Assembly (NCBI RefSeq): GCF_013276795.1
Contig: NZ_VMLR01000013.1
Span: 16,096-80,095, forward strand
Length of the DNA: 64,000 nucleotides
Reading direction: 5' to 3'
Source of the DNA: Streptococcus sp. 2342
GTDB lineage: Bacteria > Bacillota > Bacilli > Lactobacillales > Streptococcaceae
Shown: piece by piece, positions 24,919 to 31,877 of the stretch
Numbering within the stretch: position 1 is the stretch's first letter
How the letters are laid out: every line of letters starts with the position of its first letter
Made by a program: the position numbers and the translations under genes
Notes under the pieces: model-generated
Told to the model about the DNA's origin: nothing
Seen by the model: the letters and a program-made list of their open reading frames with translations, nothing else
Database searches by the model: none

Positions 24919-26154
24919 ATGGACACCAAAGCTAAAAAGTTCACACTTGCAACGATTTCAGCTCTATCACTTCTTGGGGTAGGAATTGTTACATCACAAT
25001 CAGTAGCTGCTAATGATAGGCTGGTTTCCACTCAAGCAATCAATGGTCAATCCTACAATATCTTAAACTCTGAGGTCACTAGTACTTCTTCTGGTACTAC
25101 TCTAGTTGGGATTGAAGGGACTTTCTTAACGCCAGATAAACAGGCTATCTTAGATCGTATCAATGCTATTCGAAAAGAGGCAGCAGATGAAGGTCTAGTT
25201 ACTAGCTATGTTCCGATCAAATGGTCAACTGAACTAGAAAAAACAGCCTTCGTTCGGGCAGTAGAAGCTTCTGTAACTAGGCATCATAAACGTTTATCTA
25301 ATAAAGATATTTGGAGTGCCTGGCCTTCAGGGAATTTTTCACTAGCCGAAAACTTAGCTTGGAACTATGATGGATTTATGACAGCTATTAATCAATGGTA
25401 TGACGAAAAAGCAGATTACGTCAAATCTCGTAGTGGGGCAAGTGTATCTGGTCAAACTGGACACTACGAATCCTTAATCAATTCAGAATTGACCTATATG
25501 GGTTTGGCAGCCTTTGAAAACCCTGTCACTAAAAATGGATGGATTACCGTTGCACAAAGTTTCGGAACAGCATCTGGTGGCTCTGAAGAATTAGCTGGCG
25601 GTTATGGAAAAGCCATTCAATACACAGAAGTCGATTCTTCTCAAATTCAAACATTTGCGACCAAGGCGAATCTTTTTGACAAAGATTTGAAGGCTATCGG
25701 AACTCATACCAGTAAGAAAACAAAACAAGGTAAGTCTAACGGGACTAATAAACCAGGTTTCTTTTTTCAAATGCAAGATATTGGTAGGGGTATGGGTTTT
25801 TGGCGACAATCGGGCTCTCGTTGGTGGTTTATGCAACTTGATGGGTCTTACCCTTACAATCAGTGGGCAAAATTAGATAATATCTGGTATCACTTCGATA
25901 GTTCAGGTTGGATGCAAACAGGCTGGATAAAAGACAACGGCACGTGGTACTATCTCGACGGTTCAGGTGCTATGAAGACTGGTTGGTTCAAAGATAATGG
26001 TAGCTGGTATTATCTTGATAGCTCAGGGGCTATGAAAACAGGCTGGATGAAGGTATCTGGTAAATGGTACTATGCCTATAGCTCTGGTGCACTCGCAATC
26101 AATACGACGACCCCTGATGGCTACCGTGTCAATTACAACGGTGAGTGGGTCTAG
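24919..26154 (+). CDS. CAP-domain choline-binding protein
   Basis: 411 residues. The signal peptide ends SVAANDR. Residues of about 70-235 form a CAP (SCP/PR-1) domain: ILDRINAIRKEAADEG, SVTRHHKRLSNKDIW, AENLAWNYDGF, and GHYESLINSEL with the expected His/Glu pocket. A linker and about five choline-binding repeats follow (HFDSSGWMQTGW, TWYYLDGSGAMKTGW). A paralogue with the same layout is at 61790-62977. CAP proteins are secreted with varied roles; the function in streptococci is open. The C-terminal 60 residues match those of the next gene, showing a shared repeat cassette. RBS AGAGGGA. Confidence 0.87.
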   Translation: MDTKAKKFTLATISALSLLGVGIVTSQSVAANDRLVSTQAINGQSYNILNSEVTSTSSGTTLVGIEGTFLTPDKQAILDRINAIRKEAADEGLVTSYVPIKWSTELEKTAFVRAVEASVTRHHKRLSNKDIWSAWPSGNFSLAENLAWNYDGFMTAINQWYDEKADYVKSRSGASVSGQTGHYESLINSELTYMGLAAFENPVTKNGWITVAQSFGTASGGSEELAGGYGKAIQYTEVDSSQIQTFATKANLFDKDLKAIGTHTSKKTKQGKSNGTNKPGFFFQMQDIGRGMGFWRQSGSRWWFMQLDGSYPYNQWAKLDNIWYHFDSSGWMQTGWIKDNGTWYYLDGSGAMKTGWFKDNGSWYYLDSSGAMKTGWMKVSGKWYYAYSSGALAINTTTPDGYRVNYNGEWV

Positions 26155-26200
26155 GATAAGATTATAAAAAATAGATAAAAAGAAAAGGAATACAAAAATT

Positions 26201-27625
26201 ATGAAAAAAATCGTTTTAACGACTACAGCAGTTTTATCACTCCTAGCAACAGGAGCTACAATTTCAAGTGTCAATGCCATAAGTGGCGTCCCGATGATCA
26301 AGTTCTGGTCTCCTGCAGCTAATGCTTATGTTGAAGAACCTGCTCCTGGTTATCGTGATACAGATTTAGTCGCAACAGATGTGACTCTTGTAGAGAAAAG
26401 AGAAGCAAAAGGTAAAGAAAAATTAACAGATGTTTTATCTGCTTCAAAGTCAAAAACTAATTTTGTAACGGTTAATTGGGTAGATAATGCTTATAGACAA
26501 GAATTCTCTAAGCAATTTGCAAGTTTTGAATCCAATTATCTCGCTAGATTCAACGGTAAAACAATTGTCTTTAAAGCAACAGACTATGGTATCTATACCA
26601 TGAAGTTTGAATTAGATGGAGTTCGTTACAAACTAACAGCCGATGTTAGAGAAAACGTAGGGAAAGGGGCACCTTTTTACACTTATGTGACCAAACTAGA
26701 AGTCTTATCAAATAATCAAGCAAATATTATCTCAAATACGAGTACTGAAAAACAAATAGAAGCAACAATTACAAAGGTTGAAATTCATCATTTTGGAGTT
26801 AATTTTGAAGGTGTACTCTCAGAGCCACTACAACACGGAGGAGATAATGCAGCTAGAGGAAATGTTACTCTAATTGATAAGGCTAGCGGAAAGATTGTCT
26901 ACCAACATAATAATGATGTCATCTTTAGTGGTCTAACTAATGACGTCAACGACCAATTTCTTTTACCTTTAATCTATAGCAATAAATTTAAAGGGGATGT
27001 TTTCGATATCAGACAGTTTCCTGCTGGAACATATATCTTGGAGATGTCAGGAGAGGCAGGTTCTCCACACGATCACTCAGTTGACAACAGAAAACGTGTC
27101 TTTAAAGCTAGAAAAGAGGTGACTTTCGGAAATCCTTCAACAAATTCAAATACTAACACAATAACTCAATCAGGTTCGAATTCATCTAGCTCGTCAACTT
27201 CTACAAGTTCGTCATCTGGAAACTATTCTAACACGGATACAACCATGACGACCCATCAGTCTAAATCTACTTGGATGTATTCGAATGGTCGCTGGTGGTA
27301 TAAACACGAAGATGGCACTTATACAACTAATGACTGGGAAAAAATCAATGGTGTTTGGTATCGTTTTGATAACTCTGGTTGGATGCAAACTGGCTGGGTA
27401 AAAGACAACGGCACGTGGTACTATCTCGACGGCTCAGGTGCGATGAAGACAGGTTGGGTCAAAGATAACGGTAGCTGGTACTACCTTCAAGATTCAGGAG
27501 CTATGAAAACAGGCTGGATGAAAGTATCTGGCAAATGGTACTATGCCTATAGCTCTGGTGCACTCGCAATCAATACAACTACACCTGACGGTTATCGTGT
27601 CAATTACAACGGTGAGTGGGTATAA
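26201..27625 (+). CDS. Choline-binding protein with unknown beta-rich domain
   Basis: 474 residues. The signal peptide ends VNA/IS. A unique region (about residues 40-310) looks beta-rich, with two parts. The first contains NFVTVNWVDNAYRQEF and YGIYTMKFELDGVRYKLTADV; the second contains EIHHFGVNFEGVLSEPL and PAGTYILEMSGEAGS. A serine/threonine/asparagine linker (about 312-350) and about five choline-binding repeats close the protein. The last repeats are almost identical to those of the gene before it. RBS AAAGGAA. No enzyme motif recognised. Confidence 0.8.
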   Translation: MKKIVLTTTAVLSLLATGATISSVNAISGVPMIKFWSPAANAYVEEPAPGYRDTDLVATDVTLVEKREAKGKEKLTDVLSASKSKTNFVTVNWVDNAYRQEFSKQFASFESNYLARFNGKTIVFKATDYGIYTMKFELDGVRYKLTADVRENVGKGAPFYTYVTKLEVLSNNQANIISNTSTEKQIEATITKVEIHHFGVNFEGVLSEPLQHGGDNAARGNVTLIDKASGKIVYQHNNDVIFSGLTNDVNDQFLLPLIYSNKFKGDVFDIRQFPAGTYILEMSGEAGSPHDHSVDNRKRVFKARKEVTFGNPSTNSNTNTITQSGSNSSSSSTSTSSSSGNYSNTDTTMTTHQSKSTWMYSNGRWWYKHEDGTYTTNDWEKINGVWYRFDNSGWMQTGWVKDNGTWYYLDGSGAMKTGWVKDNGSWYYLQDSGAMKTGWMKVSGKWYYAYSSGALAINTTTPDGYRVNYNGEWV

Positions 27626-27654
27626 AAACAATTTCAAATTGTAAGATTAAACAT

Positions 27655-28701
27655 ATGAAAAAATTATTTCTATTCAGTATTAGTATATTAGCTATCTCTA
27701 TTTTAACGGCTTGCCAACATCAGAGTGAAAACACTTCTGCAACAAGTTCTGGAGCAATTGCTTCAAGTACTAGTTCAACTTCTTCTACATCGGAAGAGAA
27801 GAAACCTGATTACACCCTATATAATCCTGTTCTTAAAGAATATGCCAAAGTATTAGATGGTTCGTCAACTTCACATACAGAGATCAATTCAAAAGCAAAC
27901 TTAAAAAATGGTTATCCTAACGAATATTATGGATTACAGTATAGCTTGTATGATTTAGACCAAGACGGTACGGACGAACTTTTGATTGCCCTAAAAATGG
28001 ATTCTAACTATTACGATTTATTAGATATTCGAACTCTTAAAAATGGTGAAGTTATTCGACTGACCAATGCAGAAAACAATCTGGACTTTATTGGAGAGCG
28101 AGTACATTTTAATCCTTTAGAAAATGGTTATTTTCAATTATCTACCCGAGTATCTACTAATCAAATCCAACTTAAACTATACAAGTTAAATCAGGATGGA
28201 ACACTGTTAGAACTAGTTATGGAATCAGATACAGAAGAGGGACTGGGGACAAAACCACCTTCCCTTGACATAAGATCTTTCTTTTGGAAATCTGTCACAA
28301 GTCTCATAAATGGAGAAACAAGCCTTCCGTCAGAAAGTAAAGGGATGGATATTACTGCAATTCAAAATGGAGATTTTTCTAGTGTCTCAGGAACTTGGAG
28401 GAATCGTTCAGGTATTGAATTTACTTTCGACAAAAATGGTTTAGTAAGTGATAAGTCCAAAATTTCAATTGAACATGCTAAAGAAATTGACCACTATCTT
28501 AAGGCAAATTCTGTTTCTAAAGATGGAGGTGCTGGTGCAGCTATTGCCTTTTTACCAGCAGGAATCCCTATAACCATGTCTGTCACCTCTTCTTCAGATA
28601 ATGGCTATACTGACTCGTCTGATATTACACAAGACCGCTTATGGTTTGGACACCAACTTATCAATGGTAGTACCGAGGGATTTTTTTACAAGGTAGAATA
28701 G
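27655..28701 (+). CDS. Lipoprotein with EF-hand-like loop
   Basis: 348 residues. The lipobox LTAC (cysteine at residue 20) ends an N-terminal signal, so it is a membrane-anchored lipoprotein. A serine/threonine linker follows. DLDQDGTDELLIAL (about residue 103) is an acidic loop like calcium-binding repeats, and FTFDKNGLVSD resembles similar streptococcal lipoproteins. The start at 27655 is chosen because the signal peptide begins there; there is no good ribosome site, and 29 bases separate it from the preceding stop, so coupling is possible. It is the last gene of the cargo between the duplicated bacteriocin segments. Confidence 0.75.
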   Translation: MKKLFLFSISILAISILTACQHQSENTSATSSGAIASSTSSTSSTSEEKKPDYTLYNPVLKEYAKVLDGSSTSHTEINSKANLKNGYPNEYYGLQYSLYDLDQDGTDELLIALKMDSNYYDLLDIRTLKNGEVIRLTNAENNLDFIGERVHFNPLENGYFQLSTRVSTNQIQLKLYKLNQDGTLLELVMESDTEEGLGTKPPSLDIRSFFWKSVTSLINGETSLPSESKGMDITAIQNGDFSSVSGTWRNRSGIEFTFDKNGLVSDKSKISIEHAKEIDHYLKANSVSKDGGAGAAIAFLPAGIPITMSVTSSSDNGYTDSSDITQDRLWFGHQLINGSTEGFFYKVE

Positions 28702-28725
28702 TTTTAATAGACTTACAAATTTATC

Positions 28726-28767
28726 AATAAGAATGTCGGAAAATTTTCTGATATTCTTATTTTTTTG
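28726..28767 (+). terminator. Terminator, start of duplicated segment (copy 2)
   Basis: Same hairpin and T run as at 21744-21785. Identity begins at about 28719. Confidence 0.8.
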
Positions 28768-28809
28768 GATTCTTTCTCGAATAGATAAGTAAGAGGAAAA
28801 AGGAAGGAG
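28761..28809 (+). promoter_or_regulatory. TTCGAAT leader module 4
   Basis: TTTTTTTGGATTCTTTCTCGAAT, given here as boxes TTTTTGGAT and TTTCTCGAAT, then AGATAAGTAAGAGG and GAAGGAG before ATG 28818. Confidence 0.6.
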
Positions 28810-28817
28810 CCTAGTTC

Positions 28818-28868
28818 ATGTTTATATCAATGTTCTACCCATGGTTCACTGAGTTATTTTTTAAATAA
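28818..28868 (+). CDS. 16-residue hydrophobic peptide, copy 2
   Basis: Encodes MFISMFYPWFTELFFK, identical to the peptide at 21835. It is the first unit of a tandem array with a 125-base period. RBS AAGGAG. Confidence 0.6.
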   Translation: MFISMFYPWFTELFFK

Positions 28869-28880
28869 ATTTAATTTAGT

Positions 28881-28934
28881 TGTACATTTTTGAATTGTTT
28901 TTCGAATAGATAAGTAAGAGGAAAAAGAAAGGAG
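28881..28934 (+). promoter_or_regulatory. TTCGAAT leader module 5
   Basis: TTTTTGAAT and TTTTTCGAAT 11 bases apart, then AGATAAGTAAGAGG and AAAGGAG. Confidence 0.65.
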
Positions 28935-28942
28935 TCTGGTTT

Positions 28943-28993
28943 ATGTATCTACCAATTTTCTATTCATGGTACATTAAATTATTTTTCAAATAA
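28943..28993 (+). CDS. 16-residue hydrophobic peptide, variant
   Basis: Encodes MYLPIFYSWYIKLFFK, the most diverged member: residues 2-5, 8 and 10-12 differ from the first unit, while FY, W and LFFK are kept. Keeping the length while the sequence diverges argues that the frame is translated. Confidence 0.6.
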   Translation: MYLPIFYSWYIKLFFK

Positions 28994-29005
28994 ATTTTGA
29001 TTTAG

Positions 29006-29060
29006 TTGTTTATTTTCGAATTCTTTTTCGAATAAATAAGTGAGAGGAAAAGGAAAGGAG
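29006..29060 (+). promoter_or_regulatory. TTCGAAT leader module 6
   Basis: TTTTCGAAT and TTTTTCGAAT 11 bases apart, then AAATAAGTGAGAGG and AAAGGAG. Confidence 0.65.
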
Positions 29061-29068
29061 TTTGCTTC

Positions 29069-29119
29069 ATGTATCTACCAATTTTCTATCCATGGTTTAC
29101 TAAATTATTTTTCAAATAA
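29069..29119 (+). CDS. 16-residue hydrophobic peptide, variant 2
   Basis: Encodes MYLPIFYPWFTKLFFK, intermediate between the other two types. Third unit of the tandem array. Confidence 0.6.
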   Translation: MYLPIFYPWFTKLFFK

Positions 29120-29130
29120 ATTTAATTAGT

Positions 29131-29183
29131 TGTACATTTTCGAATTGTTTTTCGAATAGATAAGTAAGAGGAAAAAAGAAAGG
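29131..29183 (+). promoter_or_regulatory. TTCGAAT leader module 7
   Basis: TTTTCGAAT and TTTTTCGAAT 11 bases apart, then AGATAAGTAAGAGG and AAAGGAA before ATG 29193. Confidence 0.65.
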
Positions 29184-29192
29184 AATAAAATA

Positions 29193-29321
29193 ATGAAAGA
29201 ACATTACTATGGATTTGTTGAGCTAACTTCGGAAGAATTGACCGATATTCAAGGTGGAGAAAATTGGGTGAAGACCCTTGCAGATTGGTACATTGGATTT
29301 CGTAGAGGTTTTGGTTTTTAG
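29193..29321 (+). CDS. Double-glycine peptide A, copy 2
   Basis: 42 residues, with a leader identical to the gene at 21960. The mature part is ENWVKTLADWYIGFRRGFGF, with two substitutions. First gene of a pair with 29333. Confidence 0.7.
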   Translation: MKEHYYGFVELTSEELTDIQGGENWVKTLADWYIGFRRGFGF

Positions 29322-29332
29322 GAGGATAAGAG

Positions 29333-29488
29333 ATGAATGAAATGAATGATAAGTATACTATTGAAGTATTAAAGGAGAGCGACTTAGCTTTGCTGGTGGG
29401 TGGTAGCAAGGAAAGTTATCAACGGGGTCTAATTACAGGTCTATTGTTACGCGGTATATTTATTGGAACCCCATTTTTTAGAAGATAA
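29333..29488 (+). CDS. Double-glycine peptide B, copy 2
   Basis: 51 residues, with the same 24-residue leader as at 22100. The mature 27 residues begin SKESYQRGLITGLLLRG and end TPFFRR; they are longer and quite different from copy 1. RBS AGGAGG. Confidence 0.7.
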   Translation: MNEMNDKYTIEVLKESDLALLVGGSKESYQRGLITGLLLRGIFIGTPFFRR

Positions 29489-29522
29489 GATTTAGAAAAA
29501 ATAGAACAAGAGGAGAAAAAAG

Positions 29523-29717
29523 ATGACAAATTTTGACAAAATGGAACAGAACTTTGTAGCTCTTACAGAAGAAGAGTTGATGGATGTGGATGGGGGAGCA
29601 TTGCCTCTTGTAATCGCCGGAGTGTCTATCTGGAAGATAGGTGCAGCAGTAGCAGGTGGAGCAGCAGCGCTTTTTGCTGGAGGAGCAGCTTTGGGGTATT
29701 ATGCGAATAGACCATAA
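29523..29717 (+). CDS. Class IIb-type bacteriocin precursor
   Basis: 64 residues. The leader ends LTEEELMDVDGG (25 residues). The mature 39 residues start ALPLVIAGVSIWKIG, rich in Ala and Gly with GxxxG-like spacing (AVAGGAAALFAGGAALG). RBS GAGGAG. Followed by a small membrane protein. Confidence 0.75.
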   Translation: MTNFDKMEQNFVALTEEELMDVDGGALPLVIAGVSIWKIGAAVAGGAAALFAGGAALGYYANRP

Positions 29718-29744
29718 TCTGATTGTAGTCAGAGAGGCATTTCT

Positions 29745-29945
29745 ATGTTTTTAAAAAAAGAAGTGATATTATTAGGGGTATTGTTATCGCTACGTATTAT
29801 TTTTACTGTCGTTCAAATTTTAATTGACTATAAAATATTATCTGGACAGTATAGTATGAATTTTATGGATGTCTCAGAAGTATTTACCTATCCAATACTC
29901 ATTTTAATCATTTACATAGCAATAAAATATAATACAAAGGGGTAA
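29745..29945 (+). CDS. Small membrane protein, possible immunity protein
   Basis: 66 residues with two membrane helices (about 6-26 and 46-61). RBS AGAGAGG. Its place after a bacteriocin gene suggests immunity; no family recognised. Confidence 0.55.
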   Translation: MFLKKEVILLGVLLSLRIIFTVVQILIDYKILSGQYSMNFMDVSEVFTYPILILIIYIAIKYNTKG

Positions 29946-29953
29946 TGACGACT

Positions 29954-30121
29954 ATGAACTTAGAACAATTTTATCAATTATCTAACGATGAATTAGTGGG
30001 AACAAAAGGTGGTTTTGGTCTTGCGGAAGCAGTTGGGATTGCAGGAGTACTGAATGCTGCTGTACAAATTTTTAATGCTGGTTACAAATTCGGTTCAGAT
30101 TTGGCTCGTCGTGGGCGTTAG
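29954..30121 (+). CDS. Double-glycine bacteriocin-like peptide
   Basis: 55 residues. The leader (20 residues) ends LSNDELVGTKGG. The mature 35 residues begin FGLAEAVGIAGVLNAAV and end in the basic DLARRGR. It could be the partner of the peptide at 29523 in a two-peptide bacteriocin. The ribosome site is weak (GGGG at 29939-29942), and the start is 8 bases after the stop before it. Confidence 0.7.
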   Translation: MNLEQFYQLSNDELVGTKGGFGLAEAVGIAGVLNAAVQIFNAGYKFGSDLARRGR

Positions 30122-30124
30122 ATA

Positions 30125-30379
30125 ATGAACAGTTGCAACCTTAATCTTAATACATTGTTACCTAAACTAGCCACTATATGTCCTTTGTTGGGAATAACTC
30201 TTAATGTCGCGCTTCACGTGATTCGTACAGGTTCGTTAGTATCCTTTAATTGGCAATGGACTTTAGTTGGTTTGCTTTTCGCAGGATATTTTGGTATTTT
30301 CGCAAAGATTTGTCAAAAAATAATCAAAACTATAAATGAAGAACATGAATCAAAAGGATTTTGTGTATATGAATGGTAG
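30125..30379 (+). CDS. Small membrane protein, possible immunity protein
   Basis: 84 residues with two membrane helices (about 11-31 and 45-68). It begins 3 bases after the previous stop, so translation is coupled. The end of the gene shares sequence with the end of the gene at 23400, marking a duplication junction. Confidence 0.5.
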   Translation: MNSCNLNLNTLLPKLATICPLLGITLNVALHVIRTGSLVSFNWQWTLVGLLFAGYFGIFAKICQKIIKTINEEHESKGFCVYEW

Positions 30380-30419
30380 CGTTTTTCCGCCATTCTTGTC
30401 AGGTAAATAGGAGCTTTCT

Positions 30420-30599
30420 ATGAAAACATTTTTATTAGGCTTTACTGAGGGTTATTTTACCGTATCGCTCATAATCTACATCGTAACGTATTTGATTTTG
30501 AAAAATCCAATCAATATCCTATTTTATTCAGAAATTTACCCCGTTTTATTTGGGCTCTTTTATCTAGGATATAAGGTCAATAAAAAGCGAGTAGAGTAA
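30420..30599 (+). CDS. Small membrane protein
   Basis: 59 residues, two membrane helices and a basic tail (YKVNKKRVE). AATAGGAG upstream. The TTGTCAGGTAAATAGGA just before it recurs near 23596, before the first direct repeat. Possibly immunity. Confidence 0.5.
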   Translation: MKTFLLGFTEGYFTVSLIIYIVTYLILKNPINILFYSEIYPVLFGLFYLGYKVNKKRVE

Positions 30600-30676
30600 A
30601 CAGTTAAGAATGATTTGTTAGTCTGTGCTAAAATGACTAGGCTAGAATCTCAGAATGCATCACATTGGAGTTTAAT

Positions 30677-30907
30677 ATGAAATTTGTTAAATCAATACTG
30701 AAAGTTTGGCCTGAAATCATGGTATTACTTAGTTCAATGTCTTATATCATCATCAGATTAGTAGCTGACATAAATAAAGTATCTTTACCTACTTGGCTTG
30801 ATAGTTTCAATATACCAACGATTGCATTATTTATGATGGTCTTCATTCTTTTATATAGAAGTAAAGAAAAAAGAATAGATAAATTTGAAGCAGTAGACGC
30901 TCTATAG
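30677..30907 (+). CDS. Small membrane protein
   Basis: 76 residues, with hydrophobic segments at about 12-30 and 46-60 and a charged C-terminus. The start 30677 follows TTGGAG at 30665. Bacteriocin immunity is a guess from position only. Confidence 0.5.
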   Translation: MKFVKSILKVWPEIMVLLSSMSYIIIRLVADINKVSLPTWLDSFNIPTIALFMMVFILLYRSKEKRIDKFEAVDAL

Positions 30908-30925
30908 GGAATAGGTGTCTTATAG

Positions 30926-31388
30926 TAACGAATCAACAAAAGGAGTAACTATGAATCGTAATTTAGAACGGTATAATCTATTCTGACTATGAATAGATCA
31001 TACCATAGGTGGCTTAGAAATAGCAGGGACATTAAAAATTGAAGTAACTTTAAATAGGATGTCGTAAAGGTTACTATCAATGATTTATTTGTCCCAAGCT
31101 TGCCTAGGGTGTCAGAAAAAAATCATTTTCCTTTCAATAGCATATTTTTAGTAGGTAGGACGTTTGTTCTGCCTATTTTTTGCCAAAAAAAGTGTAGTTG
31201 AGGTGTTTATTTGGAGTTTTATACTCTTCGAAAATCAAATTCAAACCACGTCAGCGTCGCCTTACCGTACTCAAGTACAGCTTGCGGCTAGCTTCCTAGT
31301 TTGCTTTTTGATTTTCCTTGAGTATTACATGTATTTTTGATAAAATAGTTATAGAAATTAGGAGAGTTGAAGAAAAGAAATGAAGAAG
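30926..31388 (+). repeat. Direct repeat R, copy 2 (with BOX)
   Basis: Counterpart of 23620-23985 with a BOX inserted. It includes the 11-codon frame MNRNLERYNLF (30951-30986) after AAAGGAG and the terminator TAGGTAGGAC/GTTCTGCCTA (about 31153-31180). Confidence 0.85.
31222..31325 (+). repeat. BOX element (A-C)
   Basis: Starts TACTCTTCGAAAATCAAA and ends TTGAGTAT, without boxB. The flanking TA at 31220 and 31326 is a duplication of the single TA in the empty site of the other repeat copy (GAGTTTTACATG near 23915-23926). Confidence 0.9.
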
Positions 31389-31568
31389 ATTTTAAAATAT
31401 TTTTTAGTATTTGTTTTTCTATTTTTGATGAATATTTTCATCTTTAAGATACTAGCAACTCTGGGATTTCATCTGACAATGAGTGAAAAGAGTTATATTG
31501 TACCACCGCTGTTTTCGATTATCGTGTTGTATATGATTGACAAAAGAATTAGGAAGAAAAAGAAATAA
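31380..31568 (+). CDS. Small membrane protein upstream of comAB
   Basis: 62 residues, two membrane helices (about 6-28 and 40-55), ending RIRKKKK. Its 5' end is the edge of direct repeat R; copy 1 at 23977 keeps only the first few codons. The upstream GAAGAAAAGAA is a poor ribosome site. Function unknown. Confidence 0.45.
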   Translation: MKKILKYFLVFVFLFLMNIFIFKILATLGFHLTMSEKSYIVPPLFSIIVLYMIDKRIRKKKK

Positions 31569-31577
31569 ATATATATT

Positions 31578-31610
31578 TTAGGCATGACGTTTGTTCTGCC
31601 TATTTTTTTA
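31578..31610 (+). terminator. Terminator before comAB promoter
   Basis: TAGGCATGAC and GTTCTGCCTA, followed by TTTTTTT. It is a third version of the hairpin found in both copies of repeat R. Confidence 0.7.
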
Positions 31611-31621
31611 TCCTAAAAGTG

Positions 31622-31651
31622 CATTTGGGAGGTAGATAGGCACATTTGGGA
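31622..31651 (+). promoter_or_regulatory. ComE box of comAB
   Basis: Two copies of CATTTGGGA (31622-31630 and 31643-31651) are separated by exactly 12 bases. The 9-12-9 spacing is that of ComE binding sites at early competence promoters. A weak -10 (TAAGAT, 31683-31688) follows at a suitable distance. Phosphorylated ComE would activate comAB from here. Confidence 0.75.
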
Positions 31652-31707
31652 AGGAAGTCCAGTTTTTGTTTGGGGATTAGGGTAAGATAGTTGTTATCAG
31701 ATGAGTT

Positions 31708-31861
31708 TATACTCTTCGAAAATCAAATTCAAACCACGTCAACGTCGCCTTGCCGTATATATGTGACTGACTTCGTCAGTCCTATCTACAACCTCAAAAC
31801 AGTGTTTTGAGCAGCCTGCGGCTAGTTTCCTGGTTTGCTCTTTGATTTTCATTGAGTATTA
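31708..31861 (+). repeat. BOX element (A-B-C) in the comAB leader
   Basis: Starts TATACTCTTCGAAAATC and ends CATTGAGTATTA. It lies between the ComE-box promoter and the comA ribosome site, so the comAB mRNA should carry the BOX in its leader. Confidence 0.9.
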
Positions 31862-31877
31862 GGAAAAGGAGATGAAT

